Of a DNA stretch of 64,000 bases, positions 33,150 through 42,329 are shown one piece after another. The stretch covers positions 19,860-83,859 of the forward strand of contig CAJOLZ010000003.1 of NCBI GenBank assembly GCA_905235575.1, given 5' to 3'. The notes below the pieces were generated by a model that was not told the origin of the DNA, did no database searches, and saw only the letters and a list, made by a program, of their open reading frames with translations. Source of the DNA: an uncultured Bacteroidaceae bacterium. GTDB taxonomy: Bacteria > Bacteroidota > Bacteroidia > Bacteroidales > Bacteroidaceae. Within the stretch, counting starts at the first letter, position 1. Each line of letters starts with the position of its first letter. The position numbers and the translations under genes were made by a program.

Positions 33150-35303
33150 CTACCAGATGTCCTCAGGCGTCTCAGGATTGTCATAGACTTCCTTAGAGGC
33201 ATACTCGAGGAAATCCATGTAGAGATAGCGCGTCGGGTCGTCCATCACAGACTTGAAGCGGATGTAGTATGTCTCGTCGGGATCCATCGTCTGGCGGAAC
33301 AGAATGCGGCGGGTACTGATGGTACTCTTGCGGTTGTCATACAGAAGCGGGCCCTTCATGAAACCGTTGTTGCGCAGATGCTTGTCAACCTCGGAATCGT
33401 AGTCTTCGTCGCCGGTATCTGCTTCCCAACCATAATCATATTCTTTGTCTCCTCCGGAGCCATTGTACATAATTTTGTTGCACACTAAACGCAGGTCGAG
33501 GGGGATACCCATAACGGCCAGATGGTCCTTATCGCTGCCCCAGTAGAACTGGACGATGCCTCGTGTACCACCACCGCTCTGCACCTGATAGCGGAGTTCA
33601 TAGGTACCACGTTTTGGCACGGGCGGCAGGGTGAACGTAACGTCCGAGAATCCACGGATGGTGAACTCGTCGCCCTGATAGTTTTCCCACGTCTTGGTCA
33701 TGGCGGTCCAATAGAAGAACTGTGTATCCTCGCTTATGTCCACCTCGCTGAGGTAGGGGTAAACGATATCGGAAGGAATCCATACATTTGTATGCGCCTC
33801 GTCGAGCAGCGGGCACATGCGGATGTCGTTGTTGATAAACTCGGGCATCATAGCTGCCACGTTCCAACGAATACGACCTTTCTGCAGGTTGCTGCGTGTA
33901 TCTTCGTCGTAAACCAGGAGTTTGTCGATGGGGTATACGATGGCATTGCGGAGGCTGTTTTCGCCTTCCATATTCGGGGCGCCGATGAAGATACCCACCT
34001 TGTCGGGGTCGCAACTTAGCTCATGATAGTCTCCGCTGCGTCCGTTGTTGAGGTTCGGGAAACGGTTCAGGAAGATGCCGTTACTCTCCTTACTTTCATA
34101 AATTTTAATCAAGCGGCGCTTACCCATCGTCGTGAAGAATTCACTCATGGCCACACCCAGCGTCTGGTTCTTTACGTAGCCCTTCTCGTTGCGGTGCATC
34201 ACCAGACGGTCCGGGGCCAGTCGTTCGGGCAGAAGATGATAGGTGACGAAATGGTAGAGCAGGTTGTTTTCCTTGGTATAGTTGTCGTCATCCACTGCAT
34301 CGGGATAGACGTTCAGACCGCGGACATAGCTCAACACGTCCTCAAGCGAGATTTCGTCGGCTGGTTTTCCAATCCATCCTTCCCACAGGCTGTCGGGCTC
34401 GGCAAAGAGTGTATAGCCATAGTAGCGGTGTTCAGGAGTATGGAAGACTCTCTCGTCCGAATTACCTACGGACTCAATCTTGACGGGTATCTCTCCTCGC
34501 TGGTACTTGTCTTCGTAGGCATAGTCCATGTAGAGTCTCAACGAGTCCACAAGCCCAGTAGCCTTCAGCATCTTAGCCATGACAGCAAAGCCTCTGCGGT
34601 TCTCACTGATGATGTCGTCGATCCACTGGCCCAGCGTATTGTTGCCGGGGGCAACCACGCGGGTCATCTGATGTATGATTCCGTTGAGCAGCAGGATGTC
34701 GTAGTTACGCGTGTCTATGGGAGCCTCGTTAATCGAGTACTGCTGCAATTCGGTATTCAGGTGGACCGTGAGACGACGGTCATACATGTTGGGGCGTGGA
34801 ATATCGGCATCCTGAACGACGGGGAAGTCGTATGTACCGTAACTTGCCTCGTCGCCGCTGTCGATGATACTGTTGTAGACAATCACTTTCTCGATGGAGT
34901 CACGCACGGTCTCGTTGGGGAATCCGTCCCAGGTAGGTTCGAGAAGGATGCCCTTGCGCCAGAGGGTATCCAGATAGAACTGAATGGCCTCGTTCGTAGG
35001 AGCGAATACGGTGTAGTTTCCGCGCGCAGACATCAGCTGGCTCACGGTGGAAGTGCTCAGACGGCTTACGGGGATGGCCTGGAGCAACGTACAATATTCG
35101 CTGTACTCCTCGTGCCGCTGCAGGTAGTCCCACACGGTGGAGGTGGTGAACACGTAACGTGCCGATTTGTCAACTTCCTCCTGACAGCCCGTCATAGGCA
35201 ACAGGAGCAGAACGGAAAGAATGACGCCGAGGATTCCCTTGGGCGTGCCAAAGAAACGGCCACAAAGAGTCTGTTTCTTGCTGTTTTGGTTTAAGGTATG
35301 CAT
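33150..35303 (-). CDS. FAS1 (fasciclin)-domain lipoprotein, copy 1
   Basis: A 717-residue lipoprotein: signal peptide with lipobox MTGC followed by QEEVD, two FAS1 domains (first with NYTVFAPTNEAI and LLLNGIIHQM, ~residues 55-215; second with GYTLFAEPDSLW, ~230-390), then a C-terminal beta-rich region of ~300 residues. FAS1 domains mediate adhesion or ligand binding at the cell surface. It is a near-identical twin of the gene at 35644, the same length and without gaps of note. Each copy has its own upstream -7 box. No SusC/SusD pair lies nearby. Confidence 0.88.
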   Translation of the reverse strand: MHTLNQNSKKQTLCGRFFGTPKGILGVILSVLLLLPMTGCQEEVDKSARYVFTTSTVWDYLQRHEEYSEYCTLLQAIPVSRLSTSTVSQLMSARGNYTVFAPTNEAIQFYLDTLWRKGILLEPTWDGFPNETVRDSIEKVIVYNSIIDSGDEASYGTYDFPVVQDADIPRPNMYDRRLTVHLNTELQQYSINEAPIDTRNYDILLLNGIIHQMTRVVAPGNNTLGQWIDDIISENRRGFAVMAKMLKATGLVDSLRLYMDYAYEDKYQRGEIPVKIESVGNSDERVFHTPEHRYYGYTLFAEPDSLWEGWIGKPADEISLEDVLSYVRGLNVYPDAVDDDNYTKENNLLYHFVTYHLLPERLAPDRLVMHRNEKGYVKNQTLGVAMSEFFTTMGKRRLIKIYESKESNGIFLNRFPNLNNGRSGDYHELSCDPDKVGIFIGAPNMEGENSLRNAIVYPIDKLLVYDEDTRSNLQKGRIRWNVAAMMPEFINNDIRMCPLLDEAHTNVWIPSDIVYPYLSEVDISEDTQFFYWTAMTKTWENYQGDEFTIRGFSDVTFTLPPVPKRGTYELRYQVQSGGGTRGIVQFYWGSDKDHLAVMGIPLDLRLVCNKIMYNGSGGDKEYDYGWEADTGDEDYDSEVDKHLRNNGFMKGPLLYDNRKSTISTRRILFRQTMDPDETYYIRFKSVMDDPTRYLYMDFLEYASKEVYDNPETPEDIW

Positions 35304-35335
35304 AGTTGTGTTGTTATTTTTATATCTTTTTCAAT

Positions 35336-35344
35336 GCAAAACTA
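35336..35344 (-). promoter_or_regulatory. -7 box upstream of FAS1 copy 1
   Basis: TAGTTTTGC on the minus strand, 33 bases before the ATG, in an AT-rich region. Confidence 0.5.
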
Positions 35345-35423
35345 TAAAAAAACATATATAGAACAAAAAAAAGAAGGAGGAATTTTTCCTTATATCGTAT
35401 AATAATGCATTAAAAAAGTAAAA

Positions 35424-35503
35424 AACACCATGCTGCGACATGAAACGCACCATGCTGCGACAGCCTACGCAACGTGGTGCGCAGGCTGTCGCAACGTGGT
35501 GCG
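35424..35503 (-). repeat. 22-base-period palindrome array L6
   Basis: Cores lie at 35424, 35446, 35468 and 35490. On the minus strand the array starts with two identical cores CGCACCACGTTGCG and ends GGTG followed by six T residues. It lies between FAS1 copy 2 and the copy-1 promoter. Confidence 0.92.
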
Positions 35504-35643
35504 TCGAACGGACGTCTTTCTGTCTATCTTTTTCTTCGGCAAGGGAGGGATAAAGCGCAACACCTTGTGCGTTTTCACCTTTGCGCTCACAGCTCCCGTA
35601 TTTCAGAGAACCTCTCAGCGCCCTTCTTGCGTCTTGTTTCGGT

Positions 35644-37797
35644 CTACCAGATATCCTCGGGCGTCTCAGGATTGTCATAAACTTCCTTAGAGGCATACTC
35701 GAGGAAATCCATGTAGAGATAGCGCGTCGGGTCGTCCATCACGGACTTGAAGCGGATGTAGTATGTCTCGTCGGGATCCATCGTCTGGCGGAACAGGATA
35801 CGGCGGGTACTGATGGTACTCTTGCGGTTGTCATACTGAAGCGGGCCCTTCATGTACCCATTGTTGCGCAGACGCTTGTCAACTTCGGAATCGTAGTCTT
35901 CGTCGCCGGTATCTTCTTCCCAACCATAATCATATTCCTTGTCTCCGGTGACATCGTAGATAAGTTTGTTGCACACTACGCGCAGGTCGAGAGGAATACC
36001 CATAACGGCCAGATGTTCCTTATCACTGCCCCAGTAGAACTGGACGATGCCTCGTGTACCACCACCGCTCTGCACCTGATAGCGGAGCTCGTAGGTGCCA
36101 CGCTTGGGCACGGGCGGCAGGGTGAACGTAACGTCCGAGTATCCACGGATGGTGAACTCGTCGCCCAGATAATTCTCCCACGTCCTCGTCATGCCTGTCC
36201 AGTAGCAGAACTGTGTATCCTCAGATACGTCCACACCGCTGAGGTAGGGGTAAACGGCATCGGAAGGAATCCATACATTTGTATGCGCCTCGTCGAGCAG
36301 CGGGCACATGCGGATGTCGTTGTTTATGAACTCGGGCATCATTGCTGTCACGTCCCAGCGGATACGGCTCTTCTGCAGGTTGTTGCGTGTATCTTCGTCG
36401 TAAACCAGGAGCTTGTCAATGGGGTATACGACCGCATTGCGGAGGCTGTTGTCGCCTTCCATATTCGGGGTGCCGATAAGGATACCCACCTTGTCGGGGT
36501 CGCAACTTATCTCATGGTAGTCTCCTTTGCGCCCGTTGTTGAGGTTCGGGAAGCGGTTCAGGTAGATACCATTGCTCTCACTGCTTTCATATATTTTAAG
36601 CAAACGGCGCTTACCCATCGTGGCGTAGTATTCGCTCATGGGCACGCCCAGCTGCACGTTCTTTACGTAGCCCTTCTCGTTGCGGTGCATCACCAGACGG
36701 TCCGGGGCCAGTCGTTCGGGCAGAAGATGATAGGTGACGAAACGGTAGAGCAGGTTGTTCTCCTTGGTATAGTCGTCGTCATCCACGGCATCGGGATAGA
36801 CATTCAGACCGCGGACATAGCTTGCCACATCTTCAAGGGTTATATCTTCGGCTGGCTTTCCAATCCATCCCTCCCACAGACTGTCGGGCTCGGCAAAGAG
36901 CGTGTAGCCATAGTAGCGGTGTTCGGGGGTATGGAAGGTCTTCAGTGCCGCGTCGGTGCCCTTACCTACAAATTTGATGGGAATCTCGCCACGCTGGTAC
37001 TTGTCTTCGTAAACGTAATCCATGTAGAGTCTCAACGAATCCACAAGCCCAGTGGCTTTCAGCATCTTAGCCATGACGGAAAAACCTCTGCGGCGCTCGC
37101 TGATGATGGTCTCAATCCACTGGCCCAGCGTATTGTTGCTGGGGGCAACCACGCGGGTCATCTGATGTATGATTCCGTTGAGCAGCAGGATGTCATAGTT
37201 GCGTGAGTCTATGGGAGCCTCGTTTATCGAGAACTCCTGCGATTCGGAGTCCAGGTGGACCGTGAGACGGCGGTCATACATGTTGGGGCGTGGGATTTCG
37301 GCATCTTGTACGATGGGGAAATCGTAGGTACCGTAACTCATCTCGTCGCCGCTGTCGATGATACTGTTGTAGACGATTACTTTCTCGATGGAGTCACGCA
37401 CGGTCTCGTTGGGGAATCCGTCCCAGCTGGGTTCGAGAATGACGCCCTTGCGCCAGAGGGTATCCAGATAGAACTGAATGGCCTCGTTCGTGGGAGCGAA
37501 GACGGTGTAGTTTCCGCGCGCAGACATCAGCTGGCTCACGGTGGAAGTGCTCACAGGGCTTACGGGGATGGTCTGCAGCAACGAGCAATACTTACTATAC
37601 TCCTCGTGCCGCTGCAGGTAGTCCCACACGGTGGAGGTGGTGAACACGTAACGTGCCGATTTATCAACTTCCTCCTGACAGCCCGTCATAGGCAACAGAA
37701 GCAGAATGGAAAGAATGGCACCGAAGATTCCCTTGGCCATTCTGAAAAGGCGGCCACGAAAGGCCTGTTTTTTGGTGTTTAGATTTAAGGTATTCAT
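35644..37797 (-). CDS. FAS1 (fasciclin)-domain lipoprotein, copy 2
   Basis: A 717-residue twin of the gene at 33150, with the same lipobox, two FAS1 domains and C-terminal region; the last 80 residues are nearly identical, and most differences are single conservative changes (for example around residues 255-270). The similarity ends about 15 bases after the stop codon, which marks the edge of a tandem duplication. It has its own promoter. It is probably surface-exposed and adhesin-like; the ligand is unknown. Confidence 0.88.
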   Translation of the reverse strand: MNTLNLNTKKQAFRGRLFRMAKGIFGAILSILLLLPMTGCQEEVDKSARYVFTTSTVWDYLQRHEEYSKYCSLLQTIPVSPVSTSTVSQLMSARGNYTVFAPTNEAIQFYLDTLWRKGVILEPSWDGFPNETVRDSIEKVIVYNSIIDSGDEMSYGTYDFPIVQDAEIPRPNMYDRRLTVHLDSESQEFSINEAPIDSRNYDILLLNGIIHQMTRVVAPSNNTLGQWIETIISERRRGFSVMAKMLKATGLVDSLRLYMDYVYEDKYQRGEIPIKFVGKGTDAALKTFHTPEHRYYGYTLFAEPDSLWEGWIGKPAEDITLEDVASYVRGLNVYPDAVDDDDYTKENNLLYRFVTYHLLPERLAPDRLVMHRNEKGYVKNVQLGVPMSEYYATMGKRRLLKIYESSESNGIYLNRFPNLNNGRKGDYHEISCDPDKVGILIGTPNMEGDNSLRNAVVYPIDKLLVYDEDTRNNLQKSRIRWDVTAMMPEFINNDIRMCPLLDEAHTNVWIPSDAVYPYLSGVDVSEDTQFCYWTGMTRTWENYLGDEFTIRGYSDVTFTLPPVPKRGTYELRYQVQSGGGTRGIVQFYWGSDKEHLAVMGIPLDLRVVCNKLIYDVTGDKEYDYGWEEDTGDEDYDSEVDKRLRNNGYMKGPLQYDNRKSTISTRRILFRQTMDPDETYYIRFKSVMDDPTRYLYMDFLEYASKEVYDNPETPEDIW

Positions 37798-37829
37798 TGT
37801 ATTGTTGGCCTATTTATCTCTTTCTCTTC

Positions 37830-37861
37830 ACAAATATATAAAAAATGTATGGCTGAGGCAA
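37830..37861 (-). promoter_or_regulatory. Promoter of FAS1 copy 2
   Basis: On the minus strand, TTG (37859-37861) is followed after 20 bases by TATATTTGT (37830-37838), 33 bases before the ATG. Confidence 0.6.
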
Positions 37862-37918
37862 ATTAAGAAGCATAGTTTTCTACCATATCGCAGGATAGTG
37901 CATCGTATTCGGCATAGG

Positions 37919-37998
37919 AGCACCGTGCTGCGACAGAAAACGCACCGTGCTGCGACAGCCTACGCAACGTGCTGCGACGGTCGTCGCACCGTGGTGCG
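37919..37998 (+). repeat. 22-base-period palindrome array L7
   Basis: Cores lie at 37919, 37941, 37963 and 37985, all of the form nGCAnCGTGnTGCG; two spacers begin ACAG. It sits between two outward-facing promoters, those of FAS1 copy 2 and tRNA-Arg, and so should be transcribed by neither. Confidence 0.93.
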
Positions 37999-38060
37999 TC
38001 AAACGGACATCTTGCCCTCCATCAAGTTTTTTTCGACAAAGAAGGAAAAAGCGCAACACC

Positions 38061-38094
38061 TTGCGCGTTTTTCGTCAAAAATGAGTACCTTTGC
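38061..38094 (+). promoter_or_regulatory. Promoter of tRNA-Arg (and probably korAB)
   Basis: TTG at 38061-38063 and -7 box TACCTTTGC at 38086-38094 (22 bases apart), 12 bases before the mature tRNA 5' end. Confidence 0.7.
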
Positions 38095-38106
38095 ACTCAA
38101 AATAGG

Positions 38107-38178
38107 GCCCCTGTAGTTCAATGGATAGAACTACGGTTTCCTAAACCGTCAATCCGGGTTCGATTCCCGGCGGGGGTA
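38107..38178 (+). tRNA. tRNA-Arg (anticodon CCT)
   Basis: A complete 72-base cloverleaf: acceptor GCCCCTG/CGGGGGT (two G-U pairs), D stem GTTC/GAAC, anticodon stem ACGGT/ACCGT with loop TTCCTAA, T stem CCGGG/CCCGG with loop TTCGATT, discriminator A and no encoded CCA. It reads AGG codons. The korA ATG follows 25 bases after the tRNA, so a shared transcript is likely. Confidence 0.95.
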
Positions 38179-38203
38179 CAACTAAAAAGAAAAGAGAAAA
38201 ATC

Positions 38204-40051
38204 ATGGCAGAAACATTGGAAATTAAGGAACTGGACCAAGTGGTGGTCCGCTTCTCGGGTGATTCCGGCGACGGCATGCAGCTGGCCGGAAATATCTTTT
38301 CTACGGTCTCGGCAACCGTGGGCAACAGCATCAGCACTTTCCCCGACTATCCGGCCGACATACGCGCCCCGCAAGGCTCGCTGACGGGCGTGAGCGGTTT
38401 TCAGGTGCACATCGGTGCCGGTCAGGTGTTCACACCGGGCGACCTCTGCGACGTGCTGGTGGCCATGAACGCCGCCGCGCTGAAAACGCAGTACAGGTAT
38501 GCCAAGCCCAACGCAACCATCATCATCGACACCGACTCGTTCGGACCTAAGGACCTGGAGAAAGCAGCGTTCAAGACCGACGACCCGCTGAAGGAGATGG
38601 GCATCGACCCCGACCGCGTAATTGCGTGCCCGCTGACAACGATGGTGAAGGACTGTCTGGCCGACAGCGGCATGGACCAGAAAGGCATTCTGAAGTGCCG
38701 CAACATGTTTGCACTGGGTCTGGTGTGCTGGCTCTTCAGCCGCGACACAGAGATAGCCTTCAACTTCCTGCGCGAGAAATTCGCCAAGAAACCCGGACTG
38801 GCCGATGCCAACATAAAGGTGATTCAGGCAGGCTACGACTACGGACACAACACCCACAGCTCGGCTGCGAACGTATATCGCATCGAGACGAAAAACAAGG
38901 TGCCCGGGCGATATATGGACATCACCGGCAACAAGGCCACAGCATACGGATTCATTGCTGCAGCCGAGAAAGCCGGACTGAAACTCTACCTGGGCTCCTA
39001 CCCCATCACACCGGCCACCGACGTGCTGCACGAGCTGTCGAAACACAAGAGCCTGGGCGTGACCACGGTGCAGTGTGAAGACGAGATAGCAGGCTGCGCC
39101 TCGGCTGTGGGAGCCTCCTTTGCCGGCGCACTGGCAGTGACGAGTACCTCGGGCCCTGGCATCTGCCTGAAGAGCGAGGCCATGAACCTGGCTGTCATCA
39201 TGGAACTGCCGCTGGTGGTGCTCGATGTGCAACGCGGCGGACCTGCCACAGGCCTGCCCACCAAGAGCGAACAGACCGACCTGCTGCAAGTGCTCTTCGG
39301 ACGTAACGGCGAAAGCCCCATGCCCGTGATGGCCGCACTGAGTCCCACCGACTGTTTCGACGCCGCCTACGACGCCAGCAAGATGGCACTGGAGCACATG
39401 ACGCCCGTGGTGCTGCTGACCGACGCATTCGTGGCCAACGGCTCGGGGGCATTCAAGCTGCCCAAGCTCGACGAATATCCTGCCATCGAACCGCCCTACG
39501 TGCCCGAGGAACTGCGTGGTACATGGACGCCCTACATGCGTGCCGAGAACGGCACACGATACTGGGCTGTGCCGGGACGTGAGGGTTTCGCACACATTCT
39601 GGGCGGACTGGAGAAGGACGACAAGACGGGAGCCATCAGCACGAATCCCGAGAACCACGACCTGATGACACGCAAGCGTGCCCAGAAGATTGCAAACATC
39701 GAAGTGCCCGACCTGGAGGTGCTGGGCGACCGCGACGATGCCGAACTGCTCATCGTGGGCTTCGGCGGCACCTATGGCCACCTGCGCGCTGCCATGGAGG
39801 AGATGCGCTCGCAGGGAAAGAAAGTGGCACTGGCACACTTCCGTTACATCAACCCGCTGCCCAAGAACACAGCCGAGGTGCTGAAGAAATATCCGCGCGT
39901 GGTGGTGGCCGAGCAGAACATGGGACAGCTGGCAGCCTGGCTGCGCATGAAGGTGGACGGATTCGTTCCCTATCAGTACAACGAAGTGAAGGGTCAGCCT
40001 TTCGTAGTGTCTACCCTGGTAAGCAATTTCGAACAAATCATAAACAAGTAA
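38204..40051 (+). CDS. korA: 2-oxoglutarate (2-oxoacid):ferredoxin oxidoreductase, fused gamma-alpha subunit
   Basis: A 615-residue subunit of the oxygen-sensitive KorAB complex, which makes succinyl-CoA from 2-oxoglutarate (or runs in reverse) with ferredoxin as electron carrier. The N-terminal ~190 residues are the gamma domain (FSGDSGDGMQLAGN near residue 18); the alpha domain follows with LGSYPITPATDVLHEL, QCEDEIAGCASAVGAS and TSTSGPGICLKSEAMN. The gamma-alpha fusion is usual in Bacteroidetes. korB follows after 4 bases. Related complexes for other 2-oxoacids are similar, so substrate is inferred. Confidence 0.92.
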   Translation: MAETLEIKELDQVVVRFSGDSGDGMQLAGNIFSTVSATVGNSISTFPDYPADIRAPQGSLTGVSGFQVHIGAGQVFTPGDLCDVLVAMNAAALKTQYRYAKPNATIIIDTDSFGPKDLEKAAFKTDDPLKEMGIDPDRVIACPLTTMVKDCLADSGMDQKGILKCRNMFALGLVCWLFSRDTEIAFNFLREKFAKKPGLADANIKVIQAGYDYGHNTHSSAANVYRIETKNKVPGRYMDITGNKATAYGFIAAAEKAGLKLYLGSYPITPATDVLHELSKHKSLGVTTVQCEDEIAGCASAVGASFAGALAVTSTSGPGICLKSEAMNLAVIMELPLVVLDVQRGGPATGLPTKSEQTDLLQVLFGRNGESPMPVMAALSPTDCFDAAYDASKMALEHMTPVVLLTDAFVANGSGAFKLPKLDEYPAIEPPYVPEELRGTWTPYMRAENGTRYWAVPGREGFAHILGGLEKDDKTGAISTNPENHDLMTRKRAQKIANIEVPDLEVLGDRDDAELLIVGFGGTYGHLRAAMEEMRSQGKKVALAHFRYINPLPKNTAEVLKKYPRVVVAEQNMGQLAAWLRMKVDGFVPYQYNEVKGQPFVVSTLVSNFEQIINK

Positions 40052-40055
40052 GAAA

Positions 40056-41063
40056 ATGGCACAGTATACATTCCAAGACTTCAAGAAAGGTCAGCCCCGC
40101 TGGTGCCCGGGCTGCGGCGATCACTTCTTCCTGAACAGCCTGCACAAGGCAATGGCCGAGATTGGCATCGCTCCACACGAGACAGCCGTCATCAGCGGCA
40201 TCGGGTGTAGCAGCCGACTGCCCCACTACATGGCAACATACGGCATGAACACCATCCACGGACGTGCAGCCGCCATTGCCACCGGATGCAAGGTGGCCAA
40301 CCCACGGCTGACCGTATGGCAGGTGAGCGGCGACGGCGACGGACTGGCCATCGGCGGCAACCACTTCATACATGCCAACCGCAGGAACATAGACCTGAAC
40401 ATGATTCTGCTGAACAACCGCATATACGGACTGACGAAGGGCCAGTACAGCCCCACCAGCCCACGCGGCTTTGTCTCGAAGAGCAGCCCCTACGGAACAG
40501 TGGAAGACCCCTTCCGCCCCGCTGAACTGTGCTTCGGTGCACGCGGACACTTCTTCGCACGTGCCGTGGCAACGGACGCGCAGGGAACCATCGACATTCT
40601 GAAGGCTGCACAGCAGCACAAGGGTGCCAGCGTGTGCGAGATTCTGCAGAACTGCGTCATCTTCAACAACGGAACACACGACAGCGTTTACTCGAAAGAG
40701 GGACGCGCCAAGAACGCCATCTACGTGCGCCACGGACAGCCCCTGGTCTTCGGCGAGAACAAAGAGTACGGACTGGTGCAGGAGGGTTTCGGCCTGAAGG
40801 TAGTGGAAATCGGCAAGGACGGAGTGACGATTGACGACATCCTGGTGCACGACGCACACTGCGAGGACAACACACTGCAACTGAAACTGGCGCTGATGGG
40901 CGACGGCGACGGATTCCCCATCGCACTGGGCGTGATACGCGACGTGGAGGCACCCACCTACAACGATGCCGTGGAGGCGCAGATTGAGGAGGTGAAGGCT
41001 AAGAAAGCCTACCACACGTTTGCCGAACTGCTCGAGACGAACGACATCTGGGAAGTGAAGTAA
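40056..41063 (+). CDS. korB: 2-oxoglutarate:ferredoxin oxidoreductase, beta subunit
   Basis: A 335-residue TPP-binding beta subunit. WCPGCGDHF near residue 16 and GIGCSSRLPHY carry cluster/TPP residues, and the TPP-Mg motif is SGDGDGLAIGGNHF followed by NNRIYGLTKGQYSPTS. There is no separate ferredoxin gene in the cluster. Its TAA stop (41061-41063) lies inside the first, imperfect core of array L8. A strong hairpin terminator follows at 41181. Confidence 0.93.
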   Translation: MAQYTFQDFKKGQPRWCPGCGDHFFLNSLHKAMAEIGIAPHETAVISGIGCSSRLPHYMATYGMNTIHGRAAAIATGCKVANPRLTVWQVSGDGDGLAIGGNHFIHANRRNIDLNMILLNNRIYGLTKGQYSPTSPRGFVSKSSPYGTVEDPFRPAELCFGARGHFFARAVATDAQGTIDILKAAQQHKGASVCEILQNCVIFNNGTHDSVYSKEGRAKNAIYVRHGQPLVFGENKEYGLVQEGFGLKVVEIGKDGVTIDDILVHDAHCEDNTLQLKLALMGDGDGFPIALGVIRDVEAPTYNDAVEAQIEEVKAKKAYHTFAELLETNDIWEVK

Positions 41064-41144
41064 CCACGGTGCGACATCCAACGCACCACGTTGCGAAGCC
41101 CGACGCACCACAGTGCGACACCCGTCGCAGCGTGGTGCGTTTTT
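41060..41144 (+). repeat. 22-base-period palindrome array L8
   Basis: Cores lie at 41060 (containing the korB stop), 41082, 41104 and 41126; the last, CGCAGCGTGGTGCG, is followed by five T residues. Spacers are ACATCCAA, AAGCCCGA and ACACCCGT. Confidence 0.92.
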
Positions 41145-41180
41145 CCCCCCGACATATTTAAGCCACACTGACAGAAACGA

Positions 41181-41220
41181 AGAGAGCGTGCAACCCTCGA
41201 CCGAGGATTGCACGCTCTCT
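41181..41220. terminator. Strong bidirectional hairpin terminator
   Basis: AGAGAGCGTGCAA (41181-41193) pairs perfectly with 41208-41220, and CCTCG/CGAGG inside extends the stem. It separates the convergent korB and 41250 genes. Confidence 0.88.
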
Positions 41221-41249
41221 ATATTTCCGGATTTAACCCGGATTCGAGG

Positions 41250-42320
41250 TCAGAAGATATTGCGTGAAACGGTGACGCTCAACGAGGGATAGACCTTGAA
41301 ATGCTTCACCAACTTGGTCATGTCACCCACCTTGCCCGGGATATTGTGTACGTCGTGCGTCAAGTCGATGCGCTGCGGCTGAACTGTCTCCCACGACTTG
41401 GTCTCGGCATTCCACACGTCCATGTCGTAGTCGTTTTCGCTATTTACCTTATATACATTATCTACGTAGACATGCGGCGAGCCACCCCAGAAGAGCAGTC
41501 CGGCATCCACCGTGAGTTTCCATCGTCCGTCGGACGAGAGTTCCTTGTTGTACCCTGCTCCGAGATAGGGACGGAAACTATTGACCTTCATCGACGCACG
41601 GGCACCGTAATTCTCGTCGGGAACCATCATCGCACGGTCGCCGTCGGAGAAATATCCGAGGGGCATACCCGCCATGCGTGCCGCCACAATGCGCTCGTTG
41701 AAATCATCGGGAAGACTTATGTCGTGCATCGTCCCACGGCTATCCTCATATTCCAGCATCGGTTCACCCTTGCAAGCCTTGCTGTACATGGAATTATACA
41801 TGGAGACAGCAGCCAGTGTGGGTGTGCCGCTCGCAGCATTCTTGGCACGGCCGATAGTTGAGGAGCCGACGAAGAAACCGAGCGTGAAACTCCATTGCTT
41901 ATTGTCGGGGATGGGCATGACGTCGATGAGAATTTTGAAATTTCCCCACGAGGGACGCATGTTGGCATCTACATTGTCCCGCACCTCGCGACCTGTGAAA
42001 TTGGTGATGACATCAATCATACGACGACGCCTGTCCTCGCCAATGGACGTTACACCATTCATGTCGATGGGGAAGTTGCTGGTCATCTGGAAGCGCGGCA
42101 TATAGGTGAAGCCGGTGCGCAGACGGAGATACTTCCCCGCAGGCGAGGCGGCCTCGAGTCCGAGACCGGTAGTGCTGGCCGTCACTCCCACATCGAGATG
42201 GGTAAACGCACCATCAAAACTCGATACTGTCTCTTCCCATGCCGTCTGCCACCACTGCGCCGACATGCTCGACGCAAGGGAGAGGAGAACGGAGAGGGAG
42301 GCTATTCGCAGGCGATTCAT
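41250..42320 (-). CDS. Probable outer-membrane beta-barrel protein, family unknown
   Basis: A 356-residue protein with a signal peptide ending SSMSAQ, alternating amphipathic strands and a C-terminal aromatic residue (SVTVSRNIF), as in outer-membrane barrels. Segments such as SFRPYLGAGYNKEL and KLTVDAGLLFWGG look like barrel strands. No specific family motif is recognised. It follows the InlB-repeat gene by 9 bases and is last in this minus-strand envelope group. Confidence 0.72.
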   Translation of the reverse strand: MNRLRIASLSVLLSLASSMSAQWWQTAWEETVSSFDGAFTHLDVGVTASTTGLGLEAASPAGKYLRLRTGFTYMPRFQMTSNFPIDMNGVTSIGEDRRRRMIDVITNFTGREVRDNVDANMRPSWGNFKILIDVMPIPDNKQWSFTLGFFVGSSTIGRAKNAASGTPTLAAVSMYNSMYSKACKGEPMLEYEDSRGTMHDISLPDDFNERIVAARMAGMPLGYFSDGDRAMMVPDENYGARASMKVNSFRPYLGAGYNKELSSDGRWKLTVDAGLLFWGGSPHVYVDNVYKVNSENDYDMDVWNAETKSWETVQPQRIDLTHDVHNIPGKVGDMTKLVKHFKVYPSLSVTVSRNIF

Positions 42321-42329
42321 AGTGAATTC

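Larger units (their letters stand above)
35304..35643. other. 340-base gap between the FAS1 copies
   Basis: The gap holds the copy-1 promoter, array L6 and ~140 bases after the copy-2 stop without recognised features. No gene is supported here. Confidence 0.6.
37798..38106. other. 309-base divergent intergenic region
   Basis: The region contains the FAS1 copy 2 promoter, array L7 and the tRNA-Arg promoter; nothing else is recognised. Confidence 0.6.

Noticed and set aside
35424..35503. CRISPR array
   Set aside because: Repeats of 14 bases with 8-base spacers are far too short, the cores vary, only three or four units occur per site, and no cas genes are present.
35581..37206. 541-residue plus-strand frame opposite FAS1 copy 2 (and its equivalent opposite copy 1)
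   Set aside because: It appears in both copies only because the sense genes are duplicated; no independent signals.
33150..37797. Composite transposon flanked by FAS1 copies
   Set aside because: No transposase, terminal inverted repeats or target duplication; simple tandem duplication explains it.
38141..40084. 647-residue minus-strand frame opposite korA
   Set aside because: Shadow of korA; it would also read through the tRNA-Arg gene.
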